From Dorea longicatena (lineage in GTDB: Bacteria > Bacillota > Clostridia > Lachnospirales > Lachnospiraceae), in the NCBI RefSeq assembly GCF_025150085.1, contig NZ_CP102280.1:1747001-1811000 (forward strand): a stretch of 64,000 nt of DNA. The letters run 5' to 3'. A model generated the notes under the pieces. It searched no databases. It saw only the letters and a list, made by a program, of their open reading frames with translations, and was not told where the DNA came from. This document shows positions 60,892 through 64,000 of the stretch, one piece after another (positions within the stretch are counted from its first letter, which is position 1; each line of letters starts with the position of its first letter). Made by a program: the position numbers and the translations under genes.

Positions 60892-60986
60892 ATTTCTATA
60901 CTCCTTTGTACGATATTCATTTGCAATTTTTCACTGCTCTCTATATAATATACTAAAGTCTTGATTCATTGTAAAGGATGATTATT

Positions 60987-61283
60987 ATGAAAAATGCAAA
61001 ACGTATTCTGGCACTTGCTGCCGCCATTTTATTATTTGGTATGTATCTCAGTACATTAATATTTGCCCTGATCGGGAGTCCGCATTCCATCGACCTTCTC
61101 TGGGCCTCTATTGCATGTACGATTGTGCTTCCGGTACTTCTCTATGGTTATATGCTGGTATTCAAGCTTACCCGGCATAATACTCCATCTGATGATTCAG
61201 CTGACAGCTTTCACAGCCACAGCTCGGATGATATATCTAAGTTGTCACAGTCTCATGACCAGGCAAGCGATGATACCATATAA
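60987..61283 (+). CDS. Small two-helix membrane protein
   Basis: Protein of 98 aa that I do not recognise. It has a basic start MKNAKRI and two membrane helices (LALAAAILLFGMYLSTLIFALIG and LWASIACTIVLPVLLYGYMLVF). The cytoplasmic tail is Ser/Asp/His-rich (PSDDSADSFHSHSSDDISKL). AAAGGATG precedes the second ATG, chosen as start. A good terminator follows. Confidence 0.75.
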   Translation: MKNAKRILALAAAILLFGMYLSTLIFALIGSPHSIDLLWASIACTIVLPVLLYGYMLVFKLTRHNTPSDDSADSFHSHSSDDISKLSQSHDQASDDTI

Positions 61284-61432
61284 AACTCAAAGGGCATCAG
61301 ACTTTCTTCGCGATCGTCTGATCCTTTTTTCTTATGTTTTCTTTCATCTTCTCTGATCTTCTTTCTCTTAGCAAGGTATTCTTCCATTGAAATCACTTCT
61401 GCTTCCTCTTTTGTCCAGTCTCTCGTATTCAT
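61253..61432 (-). CDS. Small charged protein, possible
   Basis: Frame of 59 aa: MNTRDWTKEEAEVISMEEYL, then AKRKKIREDERKHKKKGSDD. A clear GGAGG site stands 8 nt upstream of the ATG at 61432. The 3' end overlaps the convergent small membrane-protein gene by 31 bp and spans the terminator hairpin. The strong ribosome site and charged helix argue for a real gene; the odd C-terminal tail and overlap argue against. Confidence 0.5.
   Translation of the reverse strand: MNTRDWTKEEAEVISMEEYLAKRKKIREDERKHKKKGSDDREESLMPFEFYMVSSLAWS
61297..61331 (+). terminator. Terminator of the small membrane-protein gene
   Basis: ATCAGAC (61297-61303) pairs with GTCTGAT (61317-61323), followed by CCTTTTTT, 14 nt after the stop codon. 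Confidence 0.7.
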
Positions 61433-61603
61433 AGTGCATACCTCCATCTTGATTATTTTTATCCCCTCTTACGTCTCTGGTGTCTGATTACACCGACGTT
61501 ATTATTATATTTACGATGGTTTCATTATATGCATAGAATGTGTCAACATTATGGAAAAAATCTGAATAAAGCATAAGAAATTTCTTAAGGAAAACATAAC
61601 AAT

Positions 61604-61690
61604 CTACAGGACCTGCCACTGTCAGCTCCTTACGAACGCATGGCGATGCGGAGAACTTGCCACCGGCAACTTCTCTTTCATACTTTGGTA
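61604..61690. repeat. Compound dispersed repeat, type 1 followed by type 2
   Basis: The type 1 part (61604-61648: CTACAGGACCTGCCACTGTC, AGCTCCTTACGAACGCATGGCGA) is joined to the type 2 part (61655-61690: ACTTGCCACCGGCAACTTCT, then TTCATACTTTGGTA). It is the most complete copy in the window. Confidence 0.65.
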
Positions 61691-61692
61691 TT

Positions 61693-61758
61693 AAAAAACA
61701 GAGATAGAGCAGCTCTCCTGTCTTCAAAAGACGCATGGCCTGCTTTATCCCTGTTTTT
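61693..61758 (-). terminator. Terminator of purA
   Basis: Imperfect long stem AAAACAGAGATAGAGCAG against CTGCTTTATCCCTGTTTT, with a T-run on the minus strand, 27 nt after the purA stop. Confidence 0.65.
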
Positions 61759-61784
61759 CATCTCATGATTCGAAATATTTTATC

Positions 61785-63077
61785 TTATTTGGAAAATTTT
61801 GACTCTCTGTAAATGATATCATGTCTTTCCGGACCATTCGATACCATTGTAATTGGGTATCCGATCTGCTCTTCTACAAACTCAATGTAGTTTCTGCAGT
61901 TTTCCGGAAGGTCTTCGTATTTCTTAATTCCACGGATATCACTCTTCCATCCCGGAAGTTTCTTAAGAACCGGTTTTGCCTTCTCTAACAGATGTGTGGT
62001 CGGGAAGTCTGTTGTTACTTCTCCATCGATATCGTATCCTACACATACCGGGATCTCGTCCAGGTATCCAAGTACATCTAATACTGTAAATGCAACATCT
62101 GTGGTTCCCTGCATTCTGCATCCATACTTAGAAGCTACACAGTCAAACCATCCCATTCTTCTCGGACGTCCTGTTGTTGCTCCGAATTCTCCACCGTCAC
62201 CACCACGGCGTCTTAATTCATCTGCTTCATCACCGAAGATCTCGCTTACGAACGCTCCTGCTCCTACTGCGCTTGAGTATGCTTTACATACAGTTACGAT
62301 TTTCTTGATCTCATATGGAGGGATTCCTGCTCCGATTGCTCCATATCCTGCTAATGTAGAAGATGAAGTAACCATTGGATAGATTCCGTGATCCGGATCT
62401 TTCAGTGATCCAAGCTGACCTTCTAATAATACTTCTTTTCCTTCTTTGATTGCATTGTTCAGGAAAAGAGATGTATCACATACGAATGGTTCGATCATCT
62501 TTTTATATTCTTGAAGTTCATTATATAAATCATCAGGATTGATCAATGGTTTATGATAAAGGTGCTCCAGTAATACATTCTTCTGTTCTGCCACACGGAC
62601 AACTTTCTCTTTTAACAGTTCATCATCAAATAATTCACTGACCTGGAATCCAATCTTTGCATATTTGTCTGAATAAAATGGTGCAATACCAGATTTTGTA
62701 GAACCGAAAGATTTTCCTCCCAGTCTCTCTTCTTCGTATGCATCAAAATTCTTATGATAAGACATTACCATCTGGGCACGGTCAGATACCAGAATCTTCG
62801 GCATCGGAACTCCCTGATCGATAATAGACTGCACTTCCTTGAATAACACCGGTACATCCAGTGCTACACCATTTCCGATAATACTGGTTGTATGACCGTA
62901 AAATACTCCTGATGGAAGTGTGTGTAGTGCAAATTTTCCATAATCATTGATAATTGTATGACCTGCATTCGCGCCTCCCTGGAATCTTACGATGATATCT
63001 GCCTGCTCAGCCAGCATATCTGTAATCTTACCTTTTCCTTCGTCGCCCCAGTTGGCACCGACTACTGCTTTAACCAT
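61785..63077 (-). CDS. purA: Adenylosuccinate synthetase
   Basis: Joins IMP and aspartate with GTP in AMP synthesis. The 430-aa protein has the N-terminal P-loop-like ANWGDEGKGKITD with catalytic Asp and the substrate His in GGANAGHTI. GVFYGHTTSIIGNGVALD, GSTKSGIAPFYSDKYAKIGF and the C-terminal GGEFGATTGRPRRMGWFDCV follow. The ATG at 63077 has GGAGG 7 nt upstream, better than the ATG two codons earlier. It is transcribed alone from the promoter at 63149-63177. Confidence 0.97.
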   Translation of the reverse strand: MVKAVVGANWGDEGKGKITDMLAEQADIIVRFQGGANAGHTIINDYGKFALHTLPSGVFYGHTTSIIGNGVALDVPVLFKEVQSIIDQGVPMPKILVSDRAQMVMSYHKNFDAYEEERLGGKSFGSTKSGIAPFYSDKYAKIGFQVSELFDDELLKEKVVRVAEQKNVLLEHLYHKPLINPDDLYNELQEYKKMIEPFVCDTSLFLNNAIKEGKEVLLEGQLGSLKDPDHGIYPMVTSSSTLAGYGAIGAGIPPYEIKKIVTVCKAYSSAVGAGAFVSEIFGDEADELRRRGGDGGEFGATTGRPRRMGWFDCVASKYGCRMQGTTDVAFTVLDVLGYLDEIPVCVGYDIDGEVTTDFPTTHLLEKAKPVLKKLPGWKSDIRGIKKYEDLPENCRNYIEFVEEQIGYPITMVSNGPERHDIIYRESKFSK

Positions 63078-63148
63078 ATCCATTCCTCCTGCGTTATTAA
63101 CATGACTTATCAGTCTACTTTAGCGAGTCTAATCAAACCGCCTTAAGC

Positions 63149-63177
63149 ATTATACTATACATTTTATCTTGGTTCAA
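63149..63177 (-). promoter_or_regulatory. Promoter of purA
   Basis: Minus strand: TTGAAC (63172-63177), 17-nt spacer, TATAAT (63149-63154). The leader is about 65 nt, and no purine riboswitch is recognisable. Confidence 0.8.
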
Positions 63178-63217
63178 TAATATTTTTACAGAAAATACAT
63201 ATGATTTCCTGTATTCT

Positions 63218-64000
63218 TTACATTAAAGGCGCAACCAGTCTTAACACCTGCCCGGCTACCTTCATAAGAACTCCTCTGTTTCTCACCTCGGTCACTGTCA
63301 CTTTGTGACATTTTGCCAGGGTATTCTGGAAGTCTTCTTCTACTTTCTGAACCTCCGGATTATCATAAATAAATACTCCGTTTTCAAAATGCAGATAGAG
63401 ACTCCGGAAATCCAGATTGATACTGCCTACTGTTGCCGTATCATCATCAGATACAAATACTTTCGCATGTACAAATCCAGGTGTATACTCATAGATCTGC
63501 ACTCCGCCTTCAATCAATTCTTTATAATATGTCTTTGCTACCGCGAATGCATACCATTTATCCGGAATATGCGGCATGATGATGATCACTTCAATACCAC
63601 TTTTGGCTGCACGTATAAGTGTTGTCAGCATCTCATTATCCAGTATCAGATACGGAGTCATGATATGCACATACTTCTTCGCATGATTCAGGATATGGAA
63701 ATACACCTCTTCTCCTACGTTCTCATGGTCAAACGGACTGTCCGCATATGGGATCACGTATCCCAGTCTGTCATTCAGTGATTCCGCTTTTTTTGTAAGA
63801 TATTTTCCATAAGGCTCAACACCACGCATATCTACATCCCACATCTGCAGGAATATCATTGTCAGGCTCTGGACCGCATCTCCTCTTAACAGAACAGCTG
63901 TATCTTTCCAGTGACCGAATCGTTCTTTTTCATTGATATATTCATCAGCCAGATTCACACCACCTACATACCCTGTCTGCCCATCGATCACACAGATTTT
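63218..64000 (-). CDS. cls: Cardiolipin synthase (phospholipase D family), 5' end beyond the window
   Basis: Last 260 codons of a gene running off the window edge. The frame is open through 64000 (KICVIDGQTGYVGGVNLADEY), just after the first HKD motif. The visible second motif is FVHAKVFVSDDDTATVGSINLDFRSLYLHFENGVFIYD, with HxK and the SxN/DxR pattern. Typical Cls enzymes are about 480-520 aa with two N-terminal membrane helices, so roughly half is missing. It makes cardiolipin from phosphatidylglycerol at the membrane. The GTG at 63991 is internal, not a start. Confidence 0.9.
   Translation of the reverse strand, partial: KICVIDGQTGYVGGVNLADEYINEKERFGHWKDTAVLLRGDAVQSLTMIFLQMWDVDMRGVEPYGKYLTKKAESLNDRLGYVIPYADSPFDHENVGEEVYFHILNHAKKYVHIMTPYLILDNEMLTTLIRAAKSGIEVIIIMPHIPDKWYAFAVAKTYYKELIEGGVQIYEYTPGFVHAKVFVSDDDTATVGSINLDFRSLYLHFENGVFIYDNPEVQKVEEDFQNTLAKCHKVTVTEVRNRGVLMKVAGQVLRLVAPLM

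Larger units (their letters stand above)
61433..61784. other. 352-bp gap holding a compound repeat and the purA terminator
   Basis: AT-rich DNA with a type 1 plus type 2 dispersed repeat pair (61604-61690) followed by the purA terminator hairpin. The frame at 61488-61736 runs through the repeat and has no ribosome site or family features; it is not a gene. Confidence 0.6.

Noticed and set aside
61488..61736. 82-aa minus-strand frame between purA and the small charged ORF
   Set aside because: It runs through the dispersed repeat and purA terminator, has no ribosome site and no recognisable segments.

Overview
The window is chromosomal DNA of moderate GC from a Gram-positive, endospore-forming Clostridia, most likely a gut Lachnospiraceae (Dorea/Coprococcus/Mediterraneibacter type). 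The basis is the strong GGAGG Shine-Dalgarno sites, two T-box riboswitches, a SpoVAF/GerA germination protein, the ylxM-ffh-rpsP-khpA-rimM-trmD-rplS and infC-rpmI-rplT operons, an AUU-started infC, and the DUF1537 and GntP sugar-acid genes. The genus is an inference. Most genes lie on the minus strand.

Layout. 1-1.9 kb: decayed fragments (CapF-like epimerase, AAA-ATPase/PD-(D/E)XK protein) around an intact beta-hydroxyacid dehydrogenase. 1.9-10.6 kb: hexapeptide protein, topB, ppk1, asd, argH, queH. 10.7-12.3 kb: ABC importer ATPase and permease without a binding protein. 12.3-14.1 kb: prepilin peptidase, secreted ComEC-like metallo-hydrolase, tRNA-Thr(CGT). 14.3-23.7 kb: mscS, pgeF, yraN, rnhB, lepB, rbgA, lepB, then the ribosome/SRP operon. 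23.8-25.8 kb: plus-strand island with a J-domain protein, a 24-cysteine repeat protein and two unknown proteins. 25.8-29.5 kb: thioesterase, a TruA homologue whose catalytic Asp is Glu, a large hairpin repeat, a DeoR regulator and a CDF exporter. 29.7-38.7 kb: a four-carbon sugar-acid locus with two nearly identical GntP transporters, two DUF1537 kinases, PdxA, a dehydrogenase and a divergent GntR regulator. 38.8-48.4 kb: HD-GNAT fusion, patatin, ABC-F, second hairpin repeat, phosphatase, luxS, infC operon, DegV, MATE. 48.6-53.9 kb: spoVAF-like gene, dut and a tryptophan T-box-controlled ABC importer. 53.9-64 kb: symporter remnant, metA, AI-2E family gene, DUF1540 protein, T-box-controlled thrS, ydcF, SEC-C protein, purA and a cut-off cardiolipin synthase gene.

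Most of the window is housekeeping. The least explained items are: (1) two modular long-hairpin repeats that fill convergent intergenic regions at 27.2-27.5 and 42.6-42.8 kb; (2) the TruA-like protein with Asp-to-Glu at the catalytic position; (3) the cysteine-rich tandem-repeat protein and its unknown neighbours; (4) the gntP pair, whose centre looks homogenised by gene conversion; (5) a dispersed family of short intergenic repeats built on a TGCCA/TGGCA palindrome. All identities come from reading translated sequence and recalling family motifs; no database search was possible.
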